Positions 1-8,178 of a DNA stretch of 17,597 nt are shown in pieces. The stretch is taken from positions 1 through 17,597 of the forward strand of contig CADBLN010000092.1 in assembly GCA_902795525.1 (NCBI GenBank), in the 5' to 3' direction. Under the pieces are notes generated by a model, which ran no database searches, was not told the DNA's origin, and was given only the letters and a program-made list of their open reading frames with translations. The stretch is from an uncultured Erysipelotrichaceae bacterium. GTDB taxonomy: Bacteria; Bacillota_I; Bacilli_A; Erysipelotrichales; Erysipelotrichaceae. Both the position numbers and the translations under genes were made by a program. Numbering within the stretch: position 1 is the first letter of the stretch; each line of letters opens with the position of its first letter.

Positions 1-187
1 GAGAATAAGATGAGGTAGCCATCTTTTCTCTCTCAATACAATTCATTTTTTCAGAATCATGAAATACTGATTCTTTTTGTGCTGCTTTTCTTGTTTTATC
101 TCTCTATTGGCTGTTTTGATGATTGACTTTTAATAGTTAGTCTCCTTCAAATTCATTACCTTTATTTTAACAAAAATCTTTAACTCT
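1..187. other. Stretch without a recognisable gene
   Basis: I see no convincing gene here on either strand. The longest minus-strand reading is a short lysine-rich stretch interrupted by a stop, without a credible start. The region lies downstream of the terminator of the decayed surface-protein gene and runs off the window edge, so it may be the spacer next to a gene outside the window. Confidence 0.5.
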
Positions 188-222
188 AAAAAAGGGGTAC
201 CATTTTATGATATGTACCCCTT
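188..222 (-). terminator. Intrinsic terminator of the decayed surface-protein gene
   Basis: The arms AAGGGGTAC (192-200) and GTACCCCTT (214-222) pair perfectly over nine bases. On the minus strand the stem is followed by a run of six T. It sits about 12 bases past the TAA of the small surface-protein remnant, so it terminates leftward transcription. Confidence 0.8.
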
Positions 223-233
223 AGTATTTTGTG

Positions 234-501
234 CTATTTACTGAAAAATAGTTCTCTCTTCTTATAAAAAACATAAGATCCAGCCAATGATGCCATCAAC
301 ATGATCATCACATATAACCCTATGTTACTGTCATCACCAGTAATAGGACCTGTTGTTTGTTTTTTAATAAAGAATTTAGTAGTTACTTCCCCCATCTTTA
401 CATAGACATCTTCCAATCCTAAAAAAGCGGTATTATGTTAGATAATACAATCACCACAGCAAAAAAAATAAACCGAATAGTTCCTTTTTACAATTCTTTA
501 T
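234..501 (-). pseudogene. Decayed small sortase-anchored surface protein
   Basis: The intact part (234-416, TTG as the first possible start) encodes 60 residues ending in a clear cell-wall sorting signal: a PITG motif (variant of LPXTG), then GDDSNIGLY, a hydrophobic segment and a basic KKR tail. Upstream on the same strand the other frames hold signal-peptide-like pieces: KNCKKELFGLFFL before a run of eight T, then AVVIVLSNIIPLF before a run of six T. One indel in each T run would join them to the anchor. An AGGTGG ribosome site lies nine bases before an ATA codon (501-499) where an ATG would be expected. I infer a roughly 90-residue exported, sortase-attached protein broken by a start-codon change and two homopolymer indels. 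The alternative is that only a C-terminal remnant of a larger protein remains. Confidence 0.5.
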
Positions 502-557
502 TTTAGTATTCCACCTGCGCTCGAGCACAGACTTAATAACTGCACTAATACTAAAAT
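500..557. repeat. 11-bp inverted repeat around a small palindrome
   Basis: ATTTTAGTATT (500-510) and AATACTAAAAT (547-557) are perfect inverted repeats. Between them lies the GC-rich near-palindrome CTGCGCTC/GAGCACAG (515-530), which pairs fully on the minus-strand RNA with one G-U pair. It lies between the phosphatase gene and the decayed surface gene and contains the AGGTGG of the latter. There is no T run, so it is not an ordinary terminator. The role is unknown. Confidence 0.4.
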
Positions 558-574
558 CATGACATAATATTATA

Positions 575-1330
575 TCATTTTACTAGCATCTTAAACTTAA
601 AGTCACTTATCTCTGCAGCACTAATATCCAAAGCTTGTGATATATAACTAACCATATTTCCATATTCACTTTCTATTGCTTCATAAGCCGCATCTAAATA
701 CTCTTTCTTTGCTAAAAATACATCTCTAACTGTACTTGCTACTTTTTCGCCAAAACCATCTTGTAGATACGATCTATAAAATAGGTTCGCCCTTGGTTCA
801 TTAACGATATTGGTCATCAAATAATCTTCATATATTTTTTCTTTACTCACGCCTAAACAAGACAAAATGAATGCACTAGTTAAGCCACATCTATCCTTGC
901 CTTCTGTACAATGCCACAACACTGTATCATCACAATGATTAATTATGTATTTAACAGCTTTTGAAAAATTACTGCTTGTGGTTTTATCCAATACCAAATA
1001 TTTGTATGTTTCTACCATATTAGCAGTAGTAATATCAAACTCTTCACCTTTTTCATGTGAAATCCCAACTCTGACTTCGTCAAAAATTGGCATATGCACA
1101 TACTCAGTTTCATCACCGACAACATCAGGACCTTGAGCAATTTCCACACTAGTTCTCAAGTCTACTATATGACCCAATTGCAGCTGTCTTAAATCGCTAA
1201 GGTTTGCACTTGCAAGATTGGCACTTCTAATTAGCTTACCTCTTTTTATCATCAAGCCATCTTGATTCATTAAGCCACCAAGATCTCTACAATTACGTAC
1301 ACTTTCTAAATCAATTGTCCTGTTTTGCAT
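575..1330 (-). CDS. Tyrosine-protein phosphatase, Y_phosphatase3 / MptpB-like
   Basis: This 251-residue cytoplasmic protein has the phosphatase loop HCTEGKDRCG, with nucleophile Cys141 and Arg147 in the C-x5-R spacing. It also has the family's N-terminal RNCRDLGG motif at residues 12-19. The GKDR version of the loop is that of the MptpB/LipA-type group, whose members act on phosphotyrosine and in some cases phosphoinositides. The length fits the family. An AGAGGT ribosome site lies about six bases before the ATG. There is no signal peptide, so any role outside the cell would need non-classical export. It lies 47 bases after the small lipoprotein gene, with no terminator seen between them, so the two may be co-transcribed. 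The substrate is not predictable from sequence. Confidence 0.88.
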   Translation of the reverse strand: MQNRTIDLESVRNCRDLGGLMNQDGLMIKRGKLIRSANLASANLSDLRQLQLGHIVDLRTSVEIAQGPDVVGDETEYVHMPIFDEVRVGISHEKGEEFDITTANMVETYKYLVLDKTTSSNFSKAVKYIINHCDDTVLWHCTEGKDRCGLTSAFILSCLGVSKEKIYEDYLMTNIVNEPRANLFYRSYLQDGFGEKVASTVRDVFLAKKEYLDAAYEAIESEYGNMVSYISQALDISAAEISDFKFKMLVK

Positions 1331-1377
1331 CTGTTACCTCTTCAAAAAAATCTTAAAAACTCATGCTGCCATGTATT

Positions 1378-1854
1378 TTATTCCACAATCTCAATCATAT
1401 TTAAAATATCAGCCAATTCTCTACCGTGATTTAGCTTTACTGAATACGAATACTCTTCAGTTAACCAAATTAATAATTGAAATCTCCCATTATTACCTTT
1501 GGCAATAATGTTTCTTCCGCTATAAGTCAGCTCTTGAACATTCTCATAATCTTCTGCATCACCACTGCAATTCCCTTGTCCTTTGGCTTTTCGCATGCAA
1601 AGATTGTTATCTTCACTACCATATAAGACTTGTATAAGCTGACCTTCAACATATGAGATCTTTCTTCCTTCATAATCTGCTAGCTGGCTTGGAACAATAA
1701 ACCCAAAACCTGCACCTTCTTCAGCCTCAGACATCTTTTCAACATCTTCCAAAGTACCTGTAATTTCCAATGCTGGCAGACCGCTTTCTTTCTCTTTACT
1801 TTCACAGCCGCAAAGAATCAAAATCACTAATAACGCAACAACTAATTTTTTCAT
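1378..1854 (-). CDS. Small lipoprotein of unknown function
   Basis: I chose the ATG at 1854 because GGGGT lies eight bases upstream. The in-frame ATG at 1872 has no ribosome site and would add six residues before the signal peptide. The 158-residue product begins MKK, has a hydrophobic segment and ends its signal at Leu-Cys-Gly-Cys, with Cys17 as the probable lipidated residue; Cys at the -2 position is unusual. The mature part is acidic and mixed in character, with two further cysteines in an NNLCMRKAKGQGNC stretch that could form a disulfide. I recognise no domain. It lies between the ECF S-component gene and the phosphatase gene, all on the minus strand. It is probably anchored to the outer face of the membrane. 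Confidence 0.7.
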   Translation of the reverse strand: MKKLVVALLVILILCGCESKEKESGLPALEITGTLEDVEKMSEAEEGAGFGFIVPSQLADYEGRKISYVEGQLIQVLYGSEDNNLCMRKAKGQGNCSGDAEDYENVQELTYSGRNIIAKGNNGRFQLLIWLTEEYSYSVKLNHGRELADILNMIEIVE

Positions 1855-1916
1855 TTTACTTACCCCATCCATATATTTAATACTAGCATATATTAGTAGA
1901 TTTTTAAAAAGCTGTT

Positions 1917-2435
1917 TTAGTCAATTATTCTAGCTTTCTTCAAACCAATTACAAGTGCAGGAATAACAATCATTTGAATCACAATGCCTGGTAACGCCGT
2001 CACAAATGCTGCTGACAGCCATGCTTGCAATGAATATGATCCAGCTCTAAAGATTAAAGCATTTAGAATCCCATATGCGATTCTTCCACACAACATTGAA
2101 CCTATCAACACTAAATAAGTCTTCACCACCATGTTATTAACCTTAACCACTTTACTTAATAAACCTACCATTAAACCATATATCGCCAATTCACATAACA
2201 TCGATGGTAGAATTGCGGCTGGTGGCATTGAAAATATTAAACTTGATAATAATGGAGTTAACACCCCACATATTAAGGCAAATATAGGTCCAACTACATA
2301 ACCGGACAACAGCACAGGAATATGCATTGGCAAGAAAATGCTGCCAGCATTAGGAATAGCGTGGAAGGCTTGTGGTAAAACTACCCCAAGCGCAATAAAT
2401 AAACTTGTTAATACTAATTTTTTTGTTTTGTTCAT
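1917..2435 (-). CDS. ECF transporter S component (substrate-binding membrane subunit)
   Basis: This 172-residue integral membrane protein has about five to six hydrophobic segments. The N-terminus MNKTKKLVLTSLFIALG is typical of S components, followed by the motif LPMHIPVLLSGYVVGP and a PPAAILPSM stretch. S components bind a vitamin or related micronutrient and use a shared energising module (two ATPases and EcfT) that is encoded elsewhere; none is in this window, so this is a group II arrangement. GGGGAG lies about six bases before the ATG. A terminator-like hairpin precedes the gene (2458-2487), leaving room for leader control, but I recognise no riboswitch class. The substrate cannot be assigned. 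The gene follows DUF3842 on the same strand after about 119 bases. Confidence 0.85.
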   Translation of the reverse strand: MNKTKKLVLTSLFIALGVVLPQAFHAIPNAGSIFLPMHIPVLLSGYVVGPIFALICGVLTPLLSSLIFSMPPAAILPSMLCELAIYGLMVGLLSKVVKVNNMVVKTYLVLIGSMLCGRIAYGILNALIFRAGSYSLQAWLSAAFVTALPGIVIQMIVIPALVIGLKKARIID

Positions 2436-2457
2436 AATATCTCCCCATAAATAAAAG

Positions 2458-2487
2458 TATCCCTTTTCTTTCTAGAAAAGATGATAC
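2458..2487 (-). terminator. Terminator or attenuator hairpin in the leader of the ECF S-component gene
   Basis: On the minus strand GTATC and GATAC form the outer stem and CTTTTC/GAAAAG the inner stem around a TAGAAA loop, followed by TTTTATTT. It lies about 67 bases after the DUF3842 stop and just before the S-component ribosome site. It could simply end the upstream operon or act as an attenuator. No known riboswitch core was recognised in 2488-2554. Confidence 0.5.
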
Positions 2488-2554
2488 CTTCATGATATCT
2501 ATTAGTTCTCTTTAAATTCTAATCAGCTTCTGCTTTATTCCTAAGCTTCTTGCA

Positions 2555-2968
2555 TTAGGACTTTTTCATTACAACACGAATCTGGTTCATTGCATCTTCC
2601 AACAACATGGAAATGTTCTTTTCTCCAACACCAGCAACTATAATATCACATTTGTTTGTTGGAATTAAAACCTTAGTAGCACAACAACTACTAATAGCTG
2701 TAGCCATCTTCTCTGTAACCTCTCCCAATAATGCGTTGGCAACAATGATGCCAATTGGACCAACGATTATATTTGCACTGTCACATCCAACCACAACCGC
2801 ATTTTCACCAGTAGCGGCTTCATCAGCCCCACCTTTTAACATATTTGCCGTGGCAACACTATTGGTGCCAACACACCTTATGTATGTATCAGGAAAACTC
2901 TCTCTAATTGATTTGACTAATTGTCTGCCAATATTTCCTCCTTGGCCATCAATGACAAGAACCCTCAT
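2555..2968 (-). CDS. DUF3842 family protein
   Basis: The 137-residue protein matches the DUF3842 pattern: the glycine-rich start VIDGQGGNIG, then GTNSVATANMLKGGADEAATGENA, then a hydrophobic NIIVGPIGIIVANALLGE stretch and LIPTNKC. The N-terminal beta strand plus Gly-rich loop looks like a nucleotide-binding Rossmann-type fold, which is inference. No biochemical role is established to my knowledge. The start ATG overlaps the stop of the DUF362 gene as TAATG, and there is no separate strong ribosome site, so translation is probably coupled to that gene and the two products may act together. Cysteines occur at VGCDSAN and in the SSCCATK pair. Confidence 0.85.
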   Translation of the reverse strand: MRVLVIDGQGGNIGRQLVKSIRESFPDTYIRCVGTNSVATANMLKGGADEAATGENAVVVGCDSANIIVGPIGIIVANALLGEVTEKMATAISSCCATKVLIPTNKCDIIVAGVGEKNISMLLEDAMNQIRVVMKKS

Positions 2969-3963
2969 TATTTTTCAAATGGTACAACGTGTTGTACTGC
3001 ATCTTTTGGTTGAATAATGACGCAATCATTATCTAGGTCAATTAAAATGTATTTTGTATTTCCCATGCCTAATTCATGCATATAGCTTAGCTGTCTTAAA
3101 CCGTGTCTGGATTCCATTCTTTCTTTTAAGTGATGATTCTGTTCATCGCTCATGGCATAGACTAAGTCAACACAAGCAGTATCAATAGCACAGATATCTG
3201 TTGATGCTAAGATACCAACATTAGGTGTTACGACAGGTGCAGCTCCAACCCCTGCGCAGTCACAGTCAACTGACATGTTCCTCATAACATTGACATAGGT
3301 CACATGTTTACCAAAGAAATCGATTGTAGCTTTGGTTGATTCTGAAATCTTTTCCATTAATTCTTCTTGATCAACGCTCCATTGACCTTCACCTTCTCTA
3401 GTGTGAATCCACTTTTTACCAATTCTGCCGTCAGCACATCCAATACCAATGTTTTTGTTAGAGCCACCGAAGCCGCCCATTGCGTGACCTTTAAAGTGTG
3501 TCAAAGTAACCATTGAATCATAGTTCAACATGTTTTTTCCAACTGACATGTTTTCAAACCACTTACCGCCTTCTACAGGAAGTAAAGCTGTATCAAATTC
3601 ATCAGTGATATCGACTTCAGTAAAATCAGTCCAACCGTTTACCTTTAATGTTTCACGATGCTGTTCTGTGGTATATCTGTCACCATCATAATAAGTGTTG
3701 GTTTCGATGATTGTTGCTTCTGGTAAATCCTTTTCCAATAACTCTTTTATCCAAGTTGGTGGGATAATATTTGGCCCATGTGGTTCACCTGTATGCACCT
3801 TAACACAAACCTTGCCACAAATATTTCCATTAACTTTTTCATATGCTTTTCTTAAGCCTTCTGGAGATAGATCTCTTGTGAAATAAACAATTGATTCATT
3901 TCCTTTTCTTTGATTAAACGGAACATAAACATTGCCATTGGTTCCAGCTTTCTTTAGCGTCAT
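2968..3963 (-). CDS. DUF362 domain-containing protein
   Basis: The start at 3963 is favoured because GGAGGT lies eight bases upstream. The longer reading from 3987 begins inside the TATAAT promoter box. The 331-residue product shows DUF362 features: VCVKVHTGEPHGPNIIPP near residue 55, ETNTYYDGDR, an HFKGHAMGGFGGSNKNIGIG block and a cysteine-rich MRNMSVDCDCAG segment near residue 235. There is no separate CxxCxxC ferredoxin domain, although many DUF362 proteins have one. The family is linked to redox or metal-associated functions, but this member's reaction is unknown. It lacks a signal peptide and is probably cytoplasmic. It heads a coupled pair with DUF3842. Confidence 0.85.
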   Translation of the reverse strand: MTLKKAGTNGNVYVPFNQRKGNESIVYFTRDLSPEGLRKAYEKVNGNICGKVCVKVHTGEPHGPNIIPPTWIKELLEKDLPEATIIETNTYYDGDRYTTEQHRETLKVNGWTDFTEVDITDEFDTALLPVEGGKWFENMSVGKNMLNYDSMVTLTHFKGHAMGGFGGSNKNIGIGCADGRIGKKWIHTREGEGQWSVDQEELMEKISESTKATIDFFGKHVTYVNVMRNMSVDCDCAGVGAAPVVTPNVGILASTDICAIDTACVDLVYAMSDEQNHHLKERMESRHGLRQLSYMHELGMGNTKYILIDLDNDCVIIQPKDAVQHVVPFEK

Positions 3964-3985
3964 TATATGCACCTCCATTTTTTTC

Positions 3986-4014
3986 ATTATAAAATAGTTA
4001 TTTGTTTATTTCTA
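3986..4014 (-). promoter_or_regulatory. Probable promoter of the DUF362-DUF3842 genes
   Basis: A perfect -10 box TATAAT (minus strand, 3991-3986) lies upstream of the GGAGGT ribosome site of the DUF362 gene. With a 17-bp spacer the -35 would be TAGAAA (4014-4009), which is weak. The predicted transcription start near 3979 makes the ATG at 3987 untranscribed and supports the start at 3963. Confidence 0.55.
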
Positions 4015-4064
4015 TACTCATGACCATCTTTCATTTCGTGCTTTTTCATTAACGGATATTTTCC

Positions 4065-5849
4065 TTACTTTTTTATTCCTTCCATCTCAAAAATGAATGA
4101 GACTTCAGCTTTCTCATCAGCAGTTTTCCCAGAGAAATTATCGTAACTTTTATCTATCTCTTTAAGCATCTTTATCCTGTTAGACAAATCTTCTAAATCA
4201 TGAGTCATTTCATTAACTAATTTATTTATGCCATCATTTGTTAGTTGTTTTACACCGCTAACATATGTTTCAACACCGCTTTGGTATTTTCCATGGCCTT
4301 CTGAAAGGCTACTAACGCTATCTAATAGTGTATTCAATCCTATAAACACACTATCTAAATTTGCTAAGTCGCTGTTAGCGAAGATATTATTCAATTGGCC
4401 AATGGCGCCTAGTAGATATAAGTATTTTTGTTGATCTATTTCAGTCTGTAAACTTGTAATATTAGAAGTTAAGCTATTTATTAATGTTTCAATATTGTTG
4501 AAGTCATAGCTGCTTAGAACAGCTTGAGATTTTTTATGCAGTTCATTAGTTATGCCACTATAGTCAATAACACTTAAAACTTCACTCTGTATTTGATTAT
4601 CAACATCAAGTTCATTCATCTTTTCCTGAACCTGATTGCGAGCTATTTGTTCTAATTGGCTATCTGTTAAACTATTTGCTACTGTAGCTAAAGCATTATA
4701 GTTTTCCTCGATTTCTTCAATGTGCCTTTTCAAAGTAGAATATTCAGCTTCAATGCAACTACATAGTTGCTGTAGCGATGATAGCTCATTTTGGATTGTG
4801 GGTACATCGATAGCTGATAGAGCTAGTGCTAGTTGCTTCAAAATTTCACTCAATTCACTGGCATCTAAAAAGCTTTGAACTGCAGATAATTGTTGTTTGA
4901 TGTCAGGAATATTTCCAGTTAATTGACCGAGACCATTCTTTAATTGTTTGCCTGCATCAATTAATTGATTACCAGCATTCGCAAGTTTTGAAGAAGCATC
5001 TTTTAATTCATCCAAATCAGAAGTGCTTTTACTTATCTTTTCAATGTCTTCATCAGAAATCTCCGCAAATACATTGTTGGTAAAGATGGTACTAATCAAA
5101 TCTATTTGACAATCATTTGTATCACAGGTAATCTCAAAATATTCGGGAATATCAATATCCTTCAACAAGTTATTACCACTAATGTTTAAGCTGCTAGCTA
5201 AGGTAGGGAGGGCATAACCAATAGCCATAATCTGTCCCGATATTTGAGTTATTTTTCCATTTTTCAACTCCACATTCTTAAAGTTATCTTTAGGCAGCAA
5301 AACCATTGTCATCGCCATGAATGGTACCGGCATTGTGTATGAACCTTTACTTACAGATGTCTTATTCTCATAGTCAAACCTGATTCTCAGTTTGCCGCTT
5401 TTACCTGCAATGGTTGCTGGTGAAACTTGCTTGTCATCCAAAAAATAACTTACTTTAACACTTACCGGTAATTCTTTACTACTGACACCTTCATATTCAA
5501 TGTCTTCACCTAAGTTTTCAAAAACTAGCCTATTGGTTTGCAGAACAAACTCTTCGCCACCTTTGGTATTTTTAATTTGGCTTAGATCGGTAAAGTCCTC
5601 GATATTCTTTTCTCCCTTTATCTCGCTAAGAATAACAGAAACTGTAGTTTTCTCAACATTACCACTGCTGTCTGTTTCTACTTTAACTTGTTCACTCTTT
5701 TTTCCTGCAAAAATGGTATCAGTTGTATTGATTTCTACTATTTCACTTTCTTGAGGAGTATCTATAGGACTATCTATTATTTCATTTTCCTTTTTACAAG
5801 CTGTCAATAACACCAACAATACTAATAAACTAATCATCACTTTTTTCAT
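4065..5849 (-). CDS. Large coiled-coil lipoprotein of an FtsX-type ABC operon
   Basis: The 594-residue protein has a lipoprotein signal ending Leu-Thr-Ala-Cys18. A beta-rich N-terminal domain follows (about 50-260), with TDSSGNVEKTTVSV, an IEDFTDLSQIKNTKGGEEF stretch, SSKELPVSVKVSYFLDD and IAGKSGKLRIRFDY. This pattern recalls proteins related to YhgE/Pip that sit next to ABC exporters in Bacillota. Residues about 265-560 are rich in Leu, Gln, Ser and Asn in heptad-like order (LANAGNQLIDAGKQLKNG), so this part is probably a long extracellular coiled coil. Unlike YhgE there is no membrane bundle; the only anchor is the lipid. It starts 12 bases after the permease stop and is the last gene of the operon. 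I infer a periplasm-side partner of the permease; its substrate is unknown. Confidence 0.75.
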   Translation of the reverse strand: MKKVMISLLVLLVLLTACKKENEIIDSPIDTPQESEIVEINTTDTIFAGKKSEQVKVETDSSGNVEKTTVSVILSEIKGEKNIEDFTDLSQIKNTKGGEEFVLQTNRLVFENLGEDIEYEGVSSKELPVSVKVSYFLDDKQVSPATIAGKSGKLRIRFDYENKTSVSKGSYTMPVPFMAMTMVLLPKDNFKNVELKNGKITQISGQIMAIGYALPTLASSLNISGNNLLKDIDIPEYFEITCDTNDCQIDLISTIFTNNVFAEISDEDIEKISKSTSDLDELKDASSKLANAGNQLIDAGKQLKNGLGQLTGNIPDIKQQLSAVQSFLDASELSEILKQLALALSAIDVPTIQNELSSLQQLCSCIEAEYSTLKRHIEEIEENYNALATVANSLTDSQLEQIARNQVQEKMNELDVDNQIQSEVLSVIDYSGITNELHKKSQAVLSSYDFNNIETLINSLTSNITSLQTEIDQQKYLYLLGAIGQLNNIFANSDLANLDSVFIGLNTLLDSVSSLSEGHGKYQSGVETYVSGVKQLTNDGINKLVNEMTHDLEDLSNRIKMLKEIDKSYDNFSGKTADEKAEVSFIFEMEGIKK

Positions 5850-5861
5850 CTTGTCACCATC

Positions 5862-8177
5862 CTACTCCACATTCTTTAAAGCTTCATCCTTTGGTATTTT
5901 GGAAATCTTATACATCTCTAACAATGCAACCAAAGCATATCCAAGCAATCCATATAATACGATTTTGATGCATACTGTTTTAACATCCCAGTTATAGCTT
6001 ATCCAGCCACTCATTCTACTAATCATCATTTTCATCCATAAAACCTTAATCAACTCATAACACAAAGGTAAACTCAAAATTGTTGATAATAATACTACTA
6101 TGCTTGTTGGATTAATATACAAACGATTTATTTCACCGTTTTTATAACCCAATATCTTTGCCATTGAGATTGATTGGGCATTCTTCTCAATTACCATCTT
6201 AGACAAGATGTAAATCAACACCGCAAATATCGCTACGGATACTACCCTGACAGCACCCATAAAGCCTCCAAAGGAAACATCCATTTGTCTTGAAATCTTG
6301 TTTAGTGAATCAAGATCCATAACTGTGGAGATATATTTTTCATCAATATCATTGATTTCCGAATTCGAAAAATAACCCGCAAAAAAGTCATCTCCCAAAT
6401 CAAATGTTTGATTCATTGTTTTTTGATCCATGAATACCGATAGATTTCCATCATATGGATAAATACCTGTAATTGTAAAATCGTATCTCTTTTTACCATA
6501 GTTTTCTTTTAACGTAATGGTTTGCCCAACCTTTAAATCATATTTATCAGCAAAAGAACTTGAAACAAAAACATCATCATTTTTGAAACTGGTGTTAACG
6601 TATCTGCTGTTCTTACTTATGCCATAGAATAAGATCTCTTCTTCTTTGGCGAAATCTTCATTCGTTTTCAAATAGTAAGCGCTGAACTTCTCAGCATCTG
6701 GATTGTCGGTCTGAACCGCTTTTTCAAACATCATTAATTCCATTAGTGATTCCAAACCACTAGAACTTTGAAGAGATAGCGGTGCTTGTAATATGTATTG
6801 TTTTTCCGCAAATAAGTTATTAGCTAAATTAGCGCTATAATATTCCAAAGTTGAAGGCATCATTAGCCCAAACATTAATAACACATTCGCAAATACTATC
6901 CCCACCATTAACATCATATAGTTAGATAAGTTTTGCCAAATTACTCTTAACCCAAACCTATTAAAGAAAGGAATCTTATAATTTAGCTTAAATGCCTTTC
7001 TTTGTTTCTTATTTTCTATATCCCTTCTTAAAAACTTAATTGGCGGATAAACCAGTTTCCTTCTTAATATCGAGAAATTGATTATCAGCATCAAAGCAAT
7101 TGGAATAAGTGTGGTTTTTTGTAAGGCCTCTAAATTAAACAATGTTTCGTAGGTTGTTAGACTATATGACCCATAATATAGGGCAGCATTAACATCTTTC
7201 ATGTAGGTATAGCCAAAAGTATTGCCTAAGATAGCCGCAAGCAAAGTAACAACTAATGGCAATGTCATGTAGTGGATGATTAATTCATTAATGGTATAGC
7301 CAGATGCTCTCAAAGTTCCTATAACATTGGCTTCTTTTGATACCGTATTTGAAATGGTTATAGCAAATACAAAGGCAATAATAGTTACCGTGATATACAA
7401 AAGAATATACATGGCATTTCTATCTGCCCCTAAATCCTCTCCAGCAAAATTAATTGATTGGTTTTGGTACCTTGGGACAAAGGAAGTAAGACGTGCTTGC
7501 TCAATTAAGCCATCCATCAAATCCTCTCCCATTTCTTTTTCCATTATTTCATCCTTTGGCTCTGTATTATATTTCCAACTATATTTGTAAATTAGAGTTT
7601 CATCTCTCTCTTCAAAATCAGAATCTGTTACTATGGAGACCGCAAATTTGATTGAGTCAAACATGGAATCACCATTATCTTGAAATAAAGCACTATAATC
7701 GCTTAAAGCAACAGTACCAACTAATTCATATTCAATTCCATTGGAACTAACCCTATCACCTATATTTAGACCAGCATTTTGGCAATGCATCCTATCAATG
7801 GCAATCTCTCCCTTTTTCTCAGGCAGTCTTCCAGACATCAAACATACTAAATTCACATCATTTCTTAGCTTATAAAATCTGATGATGGCTCCATGGTTGA
7901 ACTCTACATCTTTGTAAAAGTCATCGTAAATCTTGACTCCCAATGACTCAATGTTTTTCTTTTGTGCTTTATTCAGCTTCTTTTCAGTTGAAAAATAACC
8001 ATTCTCAATATTGTATTTTTCGAAACTGGCATTGTATGCAGCTATCATGGAATCGTTCGCAACTAAATAACCTGAACATTCAGATACGATTAAAAACATC
8101 ATTATAAATATTGTTAAGTATTTACCAAGGTCTCCAAGTACTTCCCTGATAAAGCGGCGGTTTAGTGGATTTCTCAT
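5862..8177 (-). CDS. FtsX-type ABC transporter permease (MacB/LolC-like architecture)
   Basis: The 771-residue membrane protein has one N-terminal membrane segment (about 20-40), a large extracytoplasmic domain (about 45-250) and a first FtsX block with segments near 257-277, 300-322 and 355-372. A segment near 420-440 starts the second half, followed by a second outer domain and a final FtsX block near 650-765. The KEANVIGTLRASGYTINELI and NAQSISMAKILGYKNGEINRL stretches are the coupling helices typical of this class. Such permeases move lipids, lipoproteins or peptides, or act mechanically on envelope enzymes, rather than importing solutes. The gene starts one base after the ATPase stop (TAATATG), so the subunits are probably made in step. 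Its length is in the range of large two-domain FtsX permeases. Confidence 0.9.
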   Translation of the reverse strand: MRNPLNRRFIREVLGDLGKYLTIFIMMFLIVSECSGYLVANDSMIAAYNASFEKYNIENGYFSTEKKLNKAQKKNIESLGVKIYDDFYKDVEFNHGAIIRFYKLRNDVNLVCLMSGRLPEKKGEIAIDRMHCQNAGLNIGDRVSSNGIEYELVGTVALSDYSALFQDNGDSMFDSIKFAVSIVTDSDFEERDETLIYKYSWKYNTEPKDEIMEKEMGEDLMDGLIEQARLTSFVPRYQNQSINFAGEDLGADRNAMYILLYITVTIIAFVFAITISNTVSKEANVIGTLRASGYTINELIIHYMTLPLVVTLLAAILGNTFGYTYMKDVNAALYYGSYSLTTYETLFNLEALQKTTLIPIALMLIINFSILRRKLVYPPIKFLRRDIENKKQRKAFKLNYKIPFFNRFGLRVIWQNLSNYMMLMVGIVFANVLLMFGLMMPSTLEYYSANLANNLFAEKQYILQAPLSLQSSSGLESLMELMMFEKAVQTDNPDAEKFSAYYLKTNEDFAKEEEILFYGISKNSRYVNTSFKNDDVFVSSSFADKYDLKVGQTITLKENYGKKRYDFTITGIYPYDGNLSVFMDQKTMNQTFDLGDDFFAGYFSNSEINDIDEKYISTVMDLDSLNKISRQMDVSFGGFMGAVRVVSVAIFAVLIYILSKMVIEKNAQSISMAKILGYKNGEINRLYINPTSIVVLLSTILSLPLCYELIKVLWMKMMISRMSGWISYNWDVKTVCIKIVLYGLLGYALVALLEMYKISKIPKDEALKNVE

Positions 8178-8178
8178 A

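Noticed and set aside
498..560. Minus-strand 20-codon reading frame (MILVLVQLLSLC...) upstream of the decayed surface gene
   Set aside because: It has no ribosome site, lies entirely within the inverted repeat and is too short to judge. It may arise from the palindrome by chance.
2488..2554. Possible riboswitch in the leader of the ECF S-component gene
   Set aside because: I compared it by eye with the cores of TPP, preQ1 and tetrahydrofolate riboswitches and found no match. Only the hairpin at 2458-2487 is supported.
3988..4050. Minus-strand 20-codon frame (MKKHEMKDGHEY...) before the DUF362 gene
   Set aside because: Its end overlaps the TATAAT promoter box of the DUF362 gene, its ribosome site is weak and poorly spaced, and nothing else supports it.
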